A stretch of DNA of 64,000 nt from Sulfobacillus thermosulfidooxidans DSM 9293 (GCF_900176145.1 NZ_FWWY01000001.1:1-64000), one strand, 5' to 3'. Shown: positions 1-9,973, counted from the stretch's first letter. The notes: generated by a model from the letters alone, not told the origin. Numbers and translations: made by a program.

Positions 1-551
1 GCGGCGATGTCCATCTCTTGACGCAGAGCAGCACGATCTTGTTCGACGGTGATAACCACAGGATTGGGGATCACAGCAAAAGAGGTGCCTGCCCGAAAAT
101 ATTTTTTGGCTTCTTCAAAAGGCACAATGACTCGCTTAGCCCTGGGGCCCAATGTCCTGTTGGTAAACCCGGGCCACACATTTTGTTCCTGCAGGACTAA
201 GGGCACCCCCATTAACACCGCAGCTAATCCCACCGGTCCTGAGACATAGCCTCCCGTACCGACCACGACATCGGGCTTAAACCGTCGAATATGACCCATC
301 GCCTCTAACAATCCTCGCAGCGCCGCCCATACTCCCTGCATTTTGCCGTTTAACCCTTTTACGAGCAGCCCTTTGGCATGAATGGTGGCAAAAGGAATAT
401 TATGGCGAGGAACGAGATCCCGTTCCAGTCCATGGTTGGTGCCAATGTAAAGCACATCCAAGGATCCCACCAAATCCCTGACAGACTTAACAATGGCTAT
501 CGCTGGATAAATATGCCCACCACTACCTCCTCCTGCAATTATCAAACGCAT
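1..551 (-). CDS. murG: MurG, undecaprenyl-PP-MurNAc-pentapeptide GlcNAc transferase (C-terminus off the left edge)
   Basis: MurG adds GlcNAc from UDP-GlcNAc to lipid I, giving lipid II, on the inner face of the membrane. The first 183 residues are present. They show the glycine loop GGGSGGH at residues 7-13, a second loop GTGGYVSGP near residue 98, and QEQNVWPG near 121, all typical of the GT-B N-terminal domain. The ATG at 551 follows a GGAG about 11 bases upstream. It is the last visible gene of the cell-wall cluster, 67 bp downstream of ftsW. The C-terminal UDP-GlcNAc-binding half lies outside the window. Confidence 0.95.
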   Translation of the reverse strand, partial: MRLIIAGGGSGGHIYPAIAIVKSVRDLVGSLDVLYIGTNHGLERDLVPRHNIPFATIHAKGLLVKGLNGKMQGVWAALRGLLEAMGHIRRFKPDVVVGTGGYVSGPVGLAAVLMGVPLVLQEQNVWPGFTNRTLGPRAKRVIVPFEEAKKYFRAGTSFAVIPNPVVITVEQDRAALRQEMDIA

Positions 552-618
552 GAACCCAATCGCTCCTTCACCGGTATCTCTGCCAAAAGATGAGACCACT
601 TTCAGATTATGCTTTCCC

Positions 619-1716
619 TTACATTGCGTGCTTACTAATATTTAGAAGAACTCCAACGCCAGCCATACTCAGAACAAGAGATGAGCCGCCATAACTAATA
701 AAGGGCAAGGTAATCCCGGTAACAGGAAGAGTTGCTGTTACGACCCCCATATTAATCGCGGCTTGGATAGCAATCATCGTCGTCAACCCGGTTGCCACCA
801 GACTTGAAAACATATCAGGAGCTCTCATGGCAATCCGGTAACCTCTCCAAGCCACCAAAAGGAATAACAAGACCACAGTAATCGTTCCCATGAGCCCCAA
901 TTCTTCCCCTAAAATGGCGAAAATAAAATCCGTAAAAGCTTCTGGCAAGTAACCTAGGGCCTGCCGGGAATAGCCTAATCCGACCCCTAGAACACCTCCC
1001 GAGCCAAGCGCCAACAGTGCTTGAATGGTGTGGAAGCCCTCGCCTAATGGATGCTTCCATGGGTCAAGAAATGCTAATAAACGCTGGCGCCGGTAGGGTT
1101 CAGCAATCATCGCCCAGGCCAGCACCGGAACAGCCGCCCCCGCTAATTCAAATAAGTGTCGTTTTTTAACCCCGCTGACGAATAACATCACGAAAAACGT
1201 ACCAGCAATAGCCACCGTGGTTCCTAGGTCTGGTTCCGCCAACACTAACACAAACACAATCGACGCCAATAAAATATGGGGCATGACGCCTCTCCAAAAA
1301 TCACCCAACTGCTCCCGGTGCAGACTAAATAACCGTGCGAACAAAAATACCATGGTTAACTTGGCTAATTCTGAAGGCTGAATCTGCAGTGATCCCACTC
1401 CCAGCCAACGCCGGGCCCCGTTTATGTCGATACCGACATGAGGAATGAGCACCGCGATTAATAACAGGACGGATAGAACAAAACCCGGAAAAATTAATTT
1501 GGTATAGCGCCAATAATCTATTCGGCTTGTGATGATCATAGCCAGGATACCAATAACTGCCCACATCAATTGGTGTTCCACATAGTAATAAGGATTTCCA
1601 AATTGCTTAAATGATGTCGAGGCGCTCGCAGAAAAGACGACTACCGTTCCCAAAGCCAACAGGGCTGAAACAGCGGCCAACAATAGATAATCGATGCGTC
1701 GTCTTTCTGTATTCAT
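619..1716 (-). CDS. ftsW: FtsW/SpoVE-type SEDS peptidoglycan polymerase
   Basis: This multi-pass membrane protein (365 residues with this start) belongs to the SEDS family, which polymerises lipid II together with a class B PBP. Family signatures seen are RRWLGVGSLQIQPSE, LAEPDLGTT and the C-terminal YGGSSL. I chose the ATG at 1716 because AGGAGGAA lies just upstream; an ATG six codons earlier (1734) would place that Shine-Dalgarno sequence inside the gene. It directly follows mraY with a 36 bp gap, where many Firmicutes have murD. FtsW and the sporulation paralogue SpoVE cannot be told apart from sequence alone; the position fits either. Confidence 0.93.
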   Translation of the reverse strand: MNTERRRIDYLLLAAVSALLALGTVVVFSASASTSFKQFGNPYYYVEHQLMWAVIGILAMIITSRIDYWRYTKLIFPGFVLSVLLLIAVLIPHVGIDINGARRWLGVGSLQIQPSELAKLTMVFLFARLFSLHREQLGDFWRGVMPHILLASIVFVLVLAEPDLGTTVAIAGTFFVMLFVSGVKKRHLFELAGAAVPVLAWAMIAEPYRRQRLLAFLDPWKHPLGEGFHTIQALLALGSGGVLGVGLGYSRQALGYLPEAFTDFIFAILGEELGLMGTITVVLLFLLVAWRGYRIAMRAPDMFSSLVATGLTTMIAIQAAINMGVVTATLPVTGITLPFISYGGSSLVLSMAGVGVLLNISKHAM

Positions 1717-1752
1717 CAATGATTCCTCCTTCATCCGCCTTCTCCCACGGTG

Positions 1753-2715
1753 TTACATCCACCACCATGCCACCGCAGCACCCATAGCGGCAATGAGCCA
1801 AAACACTGCCACAACGCGTTCTTCTGGCCATCCCCCTAATTCAAAATGATGGTGTAAGGGGCTCATCCGAAAAACGCGTCTGCCCGTTAAACGAAAGCTT
1901 AAGACTTGAATGATCACGGAAAGTGTTTCAAGGACAAATAATAAGCCAATGATCGGCAAAATCAGGGTTGTGCGCGATACAATAGCGGCTCCAGCCAATG
2001 CCGCACCCAGAGCTAACGATCCCGTGTCCCCCATGAATACCCGGGCCGGATGGATATTGTAGCGTAAAAAGCCAATAAGAGAACCAATAAGAGCGGTTGA
2101 GACCAGAGCTAGAGCCATTTGATGATGAACTACCCCCCAAAACGCAAAGAACGCCATCGTCAAGGTGACAGCCCCTGCTGCTAGTCCATCGAGACCGTCC
2201 GTAAGATTAACCGCGTTACCACTCCCTAAAATGGCTAGAACGGACAAGGGACCGAAAATCCAAGGCAGCGCCACTGTCCCCCAATGAAACGGTAGTACAT
2301 ATGGCCCGTCCGCATGAAATCGTCGTGCCGCCAACCACGTAAACGCCACGGCAAAAAGGATCTGAAAAAGTAATTTTTCGCGTGCTTTGAGTCCTAGTGG
2401 GCGCTTAAATACTACTTTTAACAAATCATCGGCTAAACCAATCATCCCGTAGGACCAAATTAACGTCACCAATGCCCATGCTTCCAGGTTATTGTCCGCA
2501 AATAATAAGACGGCCAATGGCAAAGGTAAGAGAAACAATAACCCGCCCATAGTTGGTGTCCCCTGTTTTTTTAAATGTGACTGGGGACCAACATCTCGAA
2601 CCATCTGCCCAAATTTGAGCCGGTGCAATACGGGAATGACAATGGGTCCGAGTCCAAAGGCCACAACAAAACCCAGGAGACCAGCGTAAACAACGTTCAA
2701 GATGGTCCCCCCCAA
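1753..2715 (-). CDS. mraY: MraY, phospho-MurNAc-pentapeptide translocase
   Basis: MraY transfers phospho-MurNAc-pentapeptide from UDP to undecaprenyl phosphate, making lipid I. The 320-residue protein is highly hydrophobic and carries the hallmark motifs NLTDGLDGLAAG, HPARVFMGDTGSLALG and PLHHHFE, which hold the catalytic Asp residues and the Mg/His motif. Its start overlaps the last 19 bp of murF, so translation is probably coupled. Length is normal for the family. It is the first membrane step after the cytoplasmic Mur ligases encoded just upstream. Confidence 0.97.
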   Translation of the reverse strand: MGGTILNVVYAGLLGFVVAFGLGPIVIPVLHRLKFGQMVRDVGPQSHLKKQGTPTMGGLLFLLPLPLAVLLFADNNLEAWALVTLIWSYGMIGLADDLLKVVFKRPLGLKAREKLLFQILFAVAFTWLAARRFHADGPYVLPFHWGTVALPWIFGPLSVLAILGSGNAVNLTDGLDGLAAGAVTLTMAFFAFWGVVHHQMALALVSTALIGSLIGFLRYNIHPARVFMGDTGSLALGAALAGAAIVSRTTLILPIIGLLFVLETLSVIIQVLSFRLTGRRVFRMSPLHHHFELGGWPEERVVAVFWLIAAMGAAVAWWWM

Positions 2716-4067
2716 TCTTTTAGCCTTTGATACAGTTCATCAAAATTCATCCCATGTGAAGCTTTCAATAAAATAACGTCGTCCGCTCGCACCTGAGTCT
2801 GAAGCCAGGCAAAAGCTTCATTCAAATTAGCGACCCATGTTGCCACTCCCGATTTCTCTAAGTTAGCAGCTTTCGCGATAATCCGCGCTCTAGAGCCAAC
2901 AGCAAGAACCATATCGGCGTTGCGGCTCGCTGCCGTTCCGACTTGCCAATGGCCAGGTTCTTCTTGGCTACCCAACTCTAACATATCGCCCAGGACCGCT
3001 ATGCGGCGCCCCATCGTCTTATGGGCTGCTAAGATTTGAAGACTCATCGTCGTAGATAGGGGACTGGCATTGTAATAATCGGCCAAAATCGTTAGGGATC
3101 CAACCGACCGCCGCTGCAACCGGCCCGTTCCCGGGTCGACCTGTTCAAGGCCCCTCCGAATTTCGTCAGGACAAAGTCCTAATGCGGTACCTACCAAAAA
3201 CGCTGCCGCAACATTGGCGCCATGTTGTTTCCCTAACCAGGGAATACGAATTGTCACGGCATCGCCCTGATATAATAATGTGACTTCCGTCGCCGTATCC
3301 AGCATGTGAACGCGGTCAATGATGACATCCCCCGATTTATGGCCAAACCACAAAATCGGATGATCGGATAGATGTTCTCCTAATTCACGTACCAAGGGAT
3401 CATCCGCATTAAGCACAGCCGTGCCTTGGGGTTTCAGACCCTGCAAAATTTCTCCTTTAGCCCGTTGAATGTTTTTGATGCTCCCTAAAGATTCCAAATG
3501 GTTTGGACCAATATTTGTAATCACTGCGACATCGGGTGGTGTGATAGTTGTCAACTGCGCGATTTCTCCTAAAGCCCTCATACCCATTTCGGCGACAAAA
3601 TGGGTCATCGAATCGGGACTGCGCAAAAAGGACAGAGGAATACCAATCGCCGTATTATAGTTTCCCTGGGATTTCCCTACCACAAACTTGGATTGTAAGG
3701 TCGCCGCAATAAGTTCCTTGGCACTAGTTTTTCCCACACTACCGGTTATTCCAACAACCGTAATATGCCGGGTATCCACTAGACTCCGGGTCAGTGTTCC
3801 CATGGCCATGAGAGGCGAATCTACCACAAGGCTAGGACCGGTGATGGGTGCATACGTCTTTTCCACCATGGCAATGCCGCCTTGGGCCCAAACGTCCGGA
3901 ACAAATTGATGTCCATGCGTTCGAGTTCCGGGGAGGGCCACGAATAATGATCCCGGTCGAACTTCTTGACTATGGATGGTAACATCTTTTAATACATCGT
4001 CTAATTCGACTCCCCAAGCTCTCGCGGAACAGAAATCGACGATATCCTTAACTTTCACAACCATCAT
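2697..4067 (-). CDS. murF: MurF, UDP-MurNAc-tripeptide--D-Ala-D-Ala ligase
   Basis: MurF adds D-Ala-D-Ala to UDP-MurNAc-tripeptide in the cytoplasm. The 456-residue protein has an N-terminal substrate domain, a central ATPase domain with the P-loop GITGSVGKTSAKE near residue 107, and a C-terminal ligase domain. The central motif (MGMRALGEI) and NADDP are typical of MurF. The start overlaps the murE stop in an ATGA arrangement, and a second ATG follows directly (MMVVK), so the exact start is ambiguous by one codon. It sits between murE and mraY. Confidence 0.96.
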   Translation of the reverse strand: MMVVKVKDIVDFCSARAWGVELDDVLKDVTIHSQEVRPGSLFVALPGTRTHGHQFVPDVWAQGGIAMVEKTYAPITGPSLVVDSPLMAMGTLTRSLVDTRHITVVGITGSVGKTSAKELIAATLQSKFVVGKSQGNYNTAIGIPLSFLRSPDSMTHFVAEMGMRALGEIAQLTTITPPDVAVITNIGPNHLESLGSIKNIQRAKGEILQGLKPQGTAVLNADDPLVRELGEHLSDHPILWFGHKSGDVIIDRVHMLDTATEVTLLYQGDAVTIRIPWLGKQHGANVAAAFLVGTALGLCPDEIRRGLEQVDPGTGRLQRRSVGSLTILADYYNASPLSTTMSLQILAAHKTMGRRIAVLGDMLELGSQEEPGHWQVGTAASRNADMVLAVGSRARIIAKAANLEKSGVATWVANLNEAFAWLQTQVRADDVILLKASHGMNFDELYQRLKDWGGPS

Positions 4068-5545
4068 GATTTTTTAAGCTCCCGTAAGGCCTGGCGTGCA
4101 ACTTCCCGGTCATCAAAATGAATCGTGCCGTCACGATAAATTTGATAGGTTTCATGACCCTTGCCTAAAATAAAAACCACATCGCCGGGTTGAGCTTTTT
4201 GTAATGCCAAGCGAATGGCCCGTTCCCGGTCAAGTTCAATTTCAAATGGTGTACCTGTTGGCGCCAATCCTTCCCGAATCTGCGCGATAATATCCATCGG
4301 ATCCTCGGACCGCGGATTGTCCGCCGTTAACATCACCCAATCCGCCAAACGGCCAGCTGCCTCACCCATGAGAGCTCGCTTGCCCCGGTCACGATCCCCT
4401 CCTGCTCCAAACACCACACGCACAGCCCCGACCGTAAATTCTCTGGCCGTCTTAAGAACATTTTCCACCCCGTCAGGAGTATGAGCGTAATCCACAATAA
4501 CCGTAAAGGGTTGCCCTTCGTCTATCCGTTCGAATCGTCCGGGAACCCCGGGATAGCGCGCCAAGGCCTCAGCCATTTGCCGGGGCGAAAGGCCATAAAT
4601 ATAACCGACACTCATTGCGGCCAAGGCATTTAACACATTAAAGGTGCCCGTCATATCAAATTCAACAGCCTGTTTCTCGCCTCCTGGGAACGTGGCCAAA
4701 AACTGTACCCCGCGACTTCCGACCGTCACCATGCTGCCGCGGACATCAGCTCCTTCACTGAGTCCATAGGTAATGACGGGAACAGAGCACATGTTAATCA
4801 AACGCCGTCCGTACTCATCATCAATGTTAATAATCGCCGCTTGCGGTCCCGTCTTTTTGGTCTGGCCTAGCCGTTTGAACAAGATAGCCTTGGCTTGAAA
4901 ATAGGATTCTAAATCCTTATGAAAATCCAAGTGGTCTTGGGTTAAATTGGTAAACACTCCAATATCATACTGAACTTCATCAACTCGCGATAACACCAGC
5001 GCATGCGACGAAACCTCCATGACTGCTGCTCGCATTCCGCGGTCAACCATATGCCGCAAAATACTTTGCAAATCTGGGGATTCTGGCGTTGTTCGCGTCA
5101 CTTTGTATGTGTCTTGACCCATTAAGGTATACAATGTCCCGGTCAACCCGGTGGGAATGTCATTTGCCTCGAGTAAGGCCCGGATAATATGCGTCGTTGT
5201 CGTTTTACCATTGGTACCCGTTACACCGATCATCGCCAAACGACTCGATGGGCTTCCGTAAAACTTGTCGGCGACCAAAGCCATTGCCTGACGTGCATTA
5301 GGCACGATGACGCCAGCCTTGCCACTCGGAATAGCATCTGCTCGCTCCACCAAAAATGCCACGGCCCCGCGGTTTGAAGCTTCTTGACAAAATAAATGAC
5401 CATCTGTCCGAAATCCTGGAATCGCACAAAACAAATTGCCCGCTTCTACATGCCGCGAATCATAGGCGATTCCTGTTAATTCAATATTGGTGTCGCCGAC
5501 ACTGGTTGCACCGGGAATCGCTGCGATAAGATCCTTAAAAGTCAT
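4064..5545 (-). CDS. murE: MurE, UDP-MurNAc-tripeptide synthetase (meso-DAP type)
   Basis: MurE adds the third amino acid of the stem peptide. The 493-residue protein has the P-loop VTGTNGKTTTTHI near residue 112, the YAHTPDGVENV motif, and TADNPRSEDP. The DNPR motif is the known signature of meso-diaminopimelate-adding enzymes, so the peptidoglycan probably contains DAP. It starts about 80 bp downstream of the PASTA-type PBP, and its stop overlaps murF. Confidence 0.97.
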   Translation of the reverse strand: MTFKDLIAAIPGATSVGDTNIELTGIAYDSRHVEAGNLFCAIPGFRTDGHLFCQEASNRGAVAFLVERADAIPSGKAGVIVPNARQAMALVADKFYGSPSSRLAMIGVTGTNGKTTTTHIIRALLEANDIPTGLTGTLYTLMGQDTYKVTRTTPESPDLQSILRHMVDRGMRAAVMEVSSHALVLSRVDEVQYDIGVFTNLTQDHLDFHKDLESYFQAKAILFKRLGQTKKTGPQAAIINIDDEYGRRLINMCSVPVITYGLSEGADVRGSMVTVGSRGVQFLATFPGGEKQAVEFDMTGTFNVLNALAAMSVGYIYGLSPRQMAEALARYPGVPGRFERIDEGQPFTVIVDYAHTPDGVENVLKTAREFTVGAVRVVFGAGGDRDRGKRALMGEAAGRLADWVMLTADNPRSEDPMDIIAQIREGLAPTGTPFEIELDRERAIRLALQKAQPGDVVFILGKGHETYQIYRDGTIHFDDREVARQALRELKKS

Positions 5546-5625
5546 CCTCGAGGCCTCCTACTTTCCTACCTTTAACCGTAACCGTCCTTGCTCTCCGATC
5601 CGCCTTATCTCCCCGTTAGCCGAAA

Positions 5626-7722
5626 TTACCCAGTCCAGACCTGAATGGTCGTTCCAGCTCGCACCTGGGTTCCTGGTTTGATCGATTGCCTGTGAACGTG
5701 GCCTTGCCCCTTGCCCTGGTGTGAGACATTCACGCCAAGTTCCCATGCCAATTGGGTTGCTTGGCTGATCGTCAGTCCCGTAAATCGAGGCACGGTTACC
5801 CATTCTAAATAGATACGGGGAGACCGACCCAATTTCAGTTGTAGAACCGTTCCTGCCGGTCGATACCCGCCATATTCAATGGATTGGTCAACCACGACAT
5901 CACCTTGCCCTACAAATTGTACCGGAAAACCAAACGCTGCGGCATCTTGTTGGGCCGTTTCCGGATCCAAATTTACCAAACTCGGCACCATGGCTGGTTC
6001 ACCTGGCTTTGGCGGTTTAATCGGTTCAGTCGCAGGAATTTTTAAATACCTAAAAATATTACGGACCAAATGTCCAAAAATTGGTGCAGCCACTTGCCCT
6101 CCATAAAAGGCTCCCACCGGTTCATCGACATTCACAATCACAGCCACTTCCGGATGGGGAACGGGACCAAAACCAATAAATGATGCAATATAAATGCCCT
6201 TTTCGGTGCGGCCGTTAACCACTTTTTGCGCCGTACCAGTTTTCCCTGCAATTCGGTAGCCGGGGACTTGGGCCAATTTGCCTGTGCCTTCCGATACCAC
6301 GCCAACCATCATTTGTTGCACCGTACGTGCCACGTCAACGGACACCACACGCCTAACCACTTCTTCATCAAAACTTTTGACAATATCGCCACGTTGGTTA
6401 ATAATGCGTTTTGCAACATGGGGTGTCAAGAGGACACCATCATTGGCTAACGCGGCAATCGCGGTTAGGAGGCCAATCGGTGTCACAGTAAGCGTTTGGC
6501 CGAAAGCCATGATGGCTAAATCTAAGGCTGTGACTCTTTTCATTGCCGGGAAAATGCCTAAGGCTTCTCCTGGTAAGTCAATATGAGTCCGTGAGCGTAA
6601 TCCAAATCGGTCAAGATACTCATAAAATTTTTGAACTCCTAGTCCTAAGCCCAAGTCCATAAAACCCACATTACACGAATTCTTCACAACATCAGCCAAC
6701 GTTTCACCGCCGTGTCCTTGGGGTCGCCAACAATTTACACGACGTCCCAAAACATTCTTAAAACCCGGACAGAAATAATGAGAGTTGACCGTAGCCGTTC
6801 CCTCTTGCAACGCTGCTGCTAGGGTTACGGGTTTAAAAATGGAACCGGGAGGAATCGCATCGGAAACCGATAATACACGGTATTGTTTAGGATTGTAATC
6901 CCGAAAGTGGTTCGGATCGATTGATGGTCGTTGCGCAATGGCTAGAATTCCTCCTGTTCTAGGGTGCATGACGACGATACTGACAGACTTCCCTTGGGTA
7001 TGAATCATCGCCTGTTCGCAAGCCCGCTCGGCCATCCATTGGATATTCTCATCCAAACTGAGCTCGACAGTATCTCCTTGCACGGAAGGAATTACCCGGG
7101 TTTGAGCAAACTTTACGGTTTGTCCGGTCACGTCAAATTCTTCTTGCAGGCTGCCAGGTTTTCCCGTCAGGTACTTGTCGTAAGTCAATTCAATACCGGA
7201 TAACCCTTGATTATCGATTCCCGTAAATCCTAACACAGGACCCGCCAATGCTCCTTGAGGATAGTATCGCGCCGTTTCCGTCAAAAGATAGATGCCCGGT
7301 AACGCACTCAGCTGGCTGCGTAAGGTCGCTAATTCCCCAGGCGATAAACGTCTTTTAATCCATACAAAACCTTGACGGCGTGACAAACGTTTTTGAACGG
7401 TCTTTTCTGGTATCGCCAATAATGTGGAAAGTAAGATAACCTCCTCCGTTCGGTGTTTTCGGGTCTGAATCGGGATCGCATAAACCGAATAAGCATGATG
7501 ACTTCCCGCTAAGAGACGGCCATGGCGGTCAACAATATTTCCGCGAAAAGGAGCCAAAGGAACACCCCGAAAATGGATCCCATCGGCCAATGCCTTTAAA
7601 TGAGCCGATTCGACGCCCTGAATATCCCCGAGCCTGCCCAGCAAAACGAAATCGTATAGTCCGACCAAGACCATGACAATAAAAGTACGGCGTTTAATCA
7701 CTAATGTCGGCCGATTAGTCAT
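5626..7722 (-). CDS. Class B penicillin-binding protein with PASTA domains (SpoVD/PbpB-like)
   Basis: This is a peptidoglycan D,D-transpeptidase of 698 residues. It has an N-terminal membrane anchor (about residues 11-30), a PBP dimerisation domain, and a transpeptidase domain with PPGSIFKP (active-site Ser), SCN (in KNSCNVGFMDLG) and AGKTGTAQ. The C-terminal 130 residues look like two PASTA repeats, each starting near VPSL or VPRF and ending in GT-type strands. The PASTA tail matches Bacillus SpoVD and PbpB, which occupy this place in the dcw cluster. Which role, vegetative septation or spore cortex, cannot be decided here. Confidence 0.93.
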   Translation of the reverse strand: MTNRPTLVIKRRTFIVMVLVGLYDFVLLGRLGDIQGVESAHLKALADGIHFRGVPLAPFRGNIVDRHGRLLAGSHHAYSVYAIPIQTRKHRTEEVILLSTLLAIPEKTVQKRLSRRQGFVWIKRRLSPGELATLRSQLSALPGIYLLTETARYYPQGALAGPVLGFTGIDNQGLSGIELTYDKYLTGKPGSLQEEFDVTGQTVKFAQTRVIPSVQGDTVELSLDENIQWMAERACEQAMIHTQGKSVSIVVMHPRTGGILAIAQRPSIDPNHFRDYNPKQYRVLSVSDAIPPGSIFKPVTLAAALQEGTATVNSHYFCPGFKNVLGRRVNCWRPQGHGGETLADVVKNSCNVGFMDLGLGLGVQKFYEYLDRFGLRSRTHIDLPGEALGIFPAMKRVTALDLAIMAFGQTLTVTPIGLLTAIAALANDGVLLTPHVAKRIINQRGDIVKSFDEEVVRRVVSVDVARTVQQMMVGVVSEGTGKLAQVPGYRIAGKTGTAQKVVNGRTEKGIYIASFIGFGPVPHPEVAVIVNVDEPVGAFYGGQVAAPIFGHLVRNIFRYLKIPATEPIKPPKPGEPAMVPSLVNLDPETAQQDAAAFGFPVQFVGQGDVVVDQSIEYGGYRPAGTVLQLKLGRSPRIYLEWVTVPRFTGLTISQATQLAWELGVNVSHQGKGQGHVHRQSIKPGTQVRAGTTIQVWTG

Positions 7723-7799
7723 ACTGTGAGCCTCCTCGCCTGAAATTCAGGCTTGGTTACTCACCATATGTATGTCCTCATCGACCTTGGCAGAACCCG

Positions 7800-9524
7800 T
7801 TACGGCTTGACGAACGGTTTGGACCCATTATCTGGGCCTGCATAAGGTTTAATCTTCCAATATTTAAATAGGTAAGACGCGATATGTTGCCAGACTGGAG
7901 CTGAAACCTGATCACCATAGAACAGCTTGCCAATCGGTCGATTGATCATCACAAGCATGATAAACCGCGGGTGGGGAACTGGCCCAAATCCCATATAAGA
8001 CGACACAAATAAGTTGCTCGATGTTTTCCCATCAACAATCTTCTGAGCTGTTCCCGTTTTCCCGCCGATTACATAACCAGGGACTTGAGCGGGAACCCCC
8101 GTTCCCTGAGTCGCTTCCAAAACCATCATGTGCTCTATCTCTTTAGCCACTTTGGGTGTATCAGGTCGTGATTCCACCTGCGGTTTGACCGTTTTAATGA
8201 CCTGGCCCGTGGGCGACAGGATAGCCTTGAGAATATGAGGCTGCATCATGATGCCGTGGTTGGGAATGGCAGAGTCGGCAGTGATCATCTGCATGGGCGT
8301 CACCGCCATGCCTTGGCCAAATCCAATCGTTGCTAAATCCACCGCATTGACTTGATTTTTGGGAATCCAAATTCCGCTAGAATCGCCCGGTAACCCCACA
8401 TTGCTGGGGTGGTCCAATCCAAATTCCTTAATGTAGTGGTACATTCCGTCCACGCCGACTTTCAAGGCGACATCCATAAACACTTGGTCCGAGGAGACTT
8501 CTAACCCGCGTGTTAAGGTAATCCATCCCCAGCCTACCGGATTCCAGTCGTTAATGCGCACGCCATCCACAATTTTATAACCGCGCGTATCGAACATACT
8601 ATTCGGCGTGAAGAGCCCTAATCCTAAGCCTGCCGAAGCCGTTACAGGTTTGAAAATGGATCCTGGTGGAACAGGGTCCTGCACGGCATAATCTGTCATC
8701 TCTAACGGAGTCGCTGAGTAATAGTTATTAGGATTAAAGTTCGGCCAGTTGGCTAAGGCAATGACGGAACCGGTATGGGGATTGAGTATAATGACCGTTC
8801 CATTCAAGGCATGGGCTCGTTTTACACCCCACTTCAGCCATTTTTGTGCCACAGCCTCAATGTTCGCATCAATTGTTAATTGCACGGTATCGCCAGGCTG
8901 GGGCGCCTTATATGCCTCTTGCCATTGGGGCAAGGGATTGCCGCTCGCATCCGTCCGCACAATCCAATACCCAGGTTTCCCTGATAAGATCTTATTATCT
9001 TCATACTCAATACCGGCTAGTCCCTGACCATTGGCTCCCACCATCCCGATAACTTGCGAAGCCAGCGTGCCATTAGGATATTCTTGGCCACTGGTGGGAA
9101 TGACACTAATGCCGGTTAAATTGAGCTGTTCAATTTTTGTGGCTAAACTTTGTGGTACAGAACGGTCCAACAGGGCATACCAAGAATTATTACTCAACAC
9201 TTTCTTCAACAAGGATTGAGAGAACGGTAAATATTTAGCCAAGACGGCCGCTTCTTGAGCTGGATGGGAGACATATTTGGGAGCGGCGACAATCTGATAG
9301 GTCGGCACATCCATCGCTAAAATTGTTCCGTTACGATCAATTATTTTGCCTCGCGGCGCTGGCAAAATGATCTTATGAACATGGATATTCCGCGCATAAG
9401 CCTTTAGACTTGAAGCGTCAGCAATTTGAATGATGACCAATCGAATGATCAGCACCAGCATGAACACGGCTGTGAAGATTAACGTCCATAAAGCGCGCCA
9501 CTGCACTGATCGTCGTGTTTTCAT
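7800..9524 (-). CDS. Class B penicillin-binding protein (FtsI/PBP2-like), no PASTA tail
   Basis: A second monofunctional transpeptidase of 574 residues lies immediately upstream of the PASTA-type one. It has an N-terminal anchor, a dimerisation domain, PPGSIFKP with the nucleophilic Ser, and GGKTGTAQ. The SxN motif reads SSD (in EVSSDQVFMDVA) instead of SxN, a variation known in some PBP2-type enzymes. The C-terminus stops soon after the transpeptidase domain. It overlaps the ftsL-like gene by 4 bp, so it is probably the divisome transpeptidase partnering FtsW and FtsL; that role is inferred from position. Confidence 0.9.
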   Translation of the reverse strand: MKTRRSVQWRALWTLIFTAVFMLVLIIRLVIIQIADASSLKAYARNIHVHKIILPAPRGKIIDRNGTILAMDVPTYQIVAAPKYVSHPAQEAAVLAKYLPFSQSLLKKVLSNNSWYALLDRSVPQSLATKIEQLNLTGISVIPTSGQEYPNGTLASQVIGMVGANGQGLAGIEYEDNKILSGKPGYWIVRTDASGNPLPQWQEAYKAPQPGDTVQLTIDANIEAVAQKWLKWGVKRAHALNGTVIILNPHTGSVIALANWPNFNPNNYYSATPLEMTDYAVQDPVPPGSIFKPVTASAGLGLGLFTPNSMFDTRGYKIVDGVRINDWNPVGWGWITLTRGLEVSSDQVFMDVALKVGVDGMYHYIKEFGLDHPSNVGLPGDSSGIWIPKNQVNAVDLATIGFGQGMAVTPMQMITADSAIPNHGIMMQPHILKAILSPTGQVIKTVKPQVESRPDTPKVAKEIEHMMVLEATQGTGVPAQVPGYVIGGKTGTAQKIVDGKTSSNLFVSSYMGFGPVPHPRFIMLVMINRPIGKLFYGDQVSAPVWQHIASYLFKYWKIKPYAGPDNGSKPFVKP

Positions 9525-9973
9525 GATTTAACGACGGCTCCTCGAAGCTGATTAATCCATTGATCGACCAACTGAATCCACGTAATATGACTTGAATGTC
9601 CTTTGAATGTAGACATCTGAACGATCGGTTGCTTGGGTTCAACCATAGTCACTTTCAGTTTTGATGCATCAGCGGCCAATGCTTTTGGAGAACTTAAGGT
9701 AGTGACATCAAGTGTCAGCATCTGTTGTTGACGTTTGAGTTGGGTATATTGATTCTGTAATTGGTCGACTTGATATCCCATAACCATGACATGAATCGCT
9801 AATACCGATGCCACCATAGCCGCCGCCCACAATGATCCAATCCACAAGATCGTGTGAAGCCATGGCTTCAGTTTACGCCGCGGTTTGACGACTTCCTTAT
9901 AGCGAAGCCTTTTTTCCCAAGTTCGTGCCAAATTGCCTTCGTTCAAGCCATTGTAGGGTTCGCGGTCGATCAT
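9521..9973 (-). CDS. ftsL: FtsL-like septum protein
   Basis: This is a small bitopic protein of 150 residues: a basic cytoplasmic N-terminus, one membrane segment (about residues 43-70, starting near LHTILWIGSLWAAAM), then a short coiled-coil stretch around DQLQNQYTQLKRQQQ. This architecture and the position between rsmH and the PBP genes are those of FtsL. FtsL sequences diverge strongly, so the call relies on architecture and context more than on motifs. An AGGAGG lies upstream of the ATG. Confidence 0.82.
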   Translation of the reverse strand: MIDREPYNGLNEGNLARTWEKRLRYKEVVKPRRKLKPWLHTILWIGSLWAAAMVASVLAIHVMVMGYQVDQLQNQYTQLKRQQQMLTLDVTTLSSPKALAADASKLKVTMVEPKQPIVQMSTFKGHSSHITWIQLVDQWINQLRGAVVKS

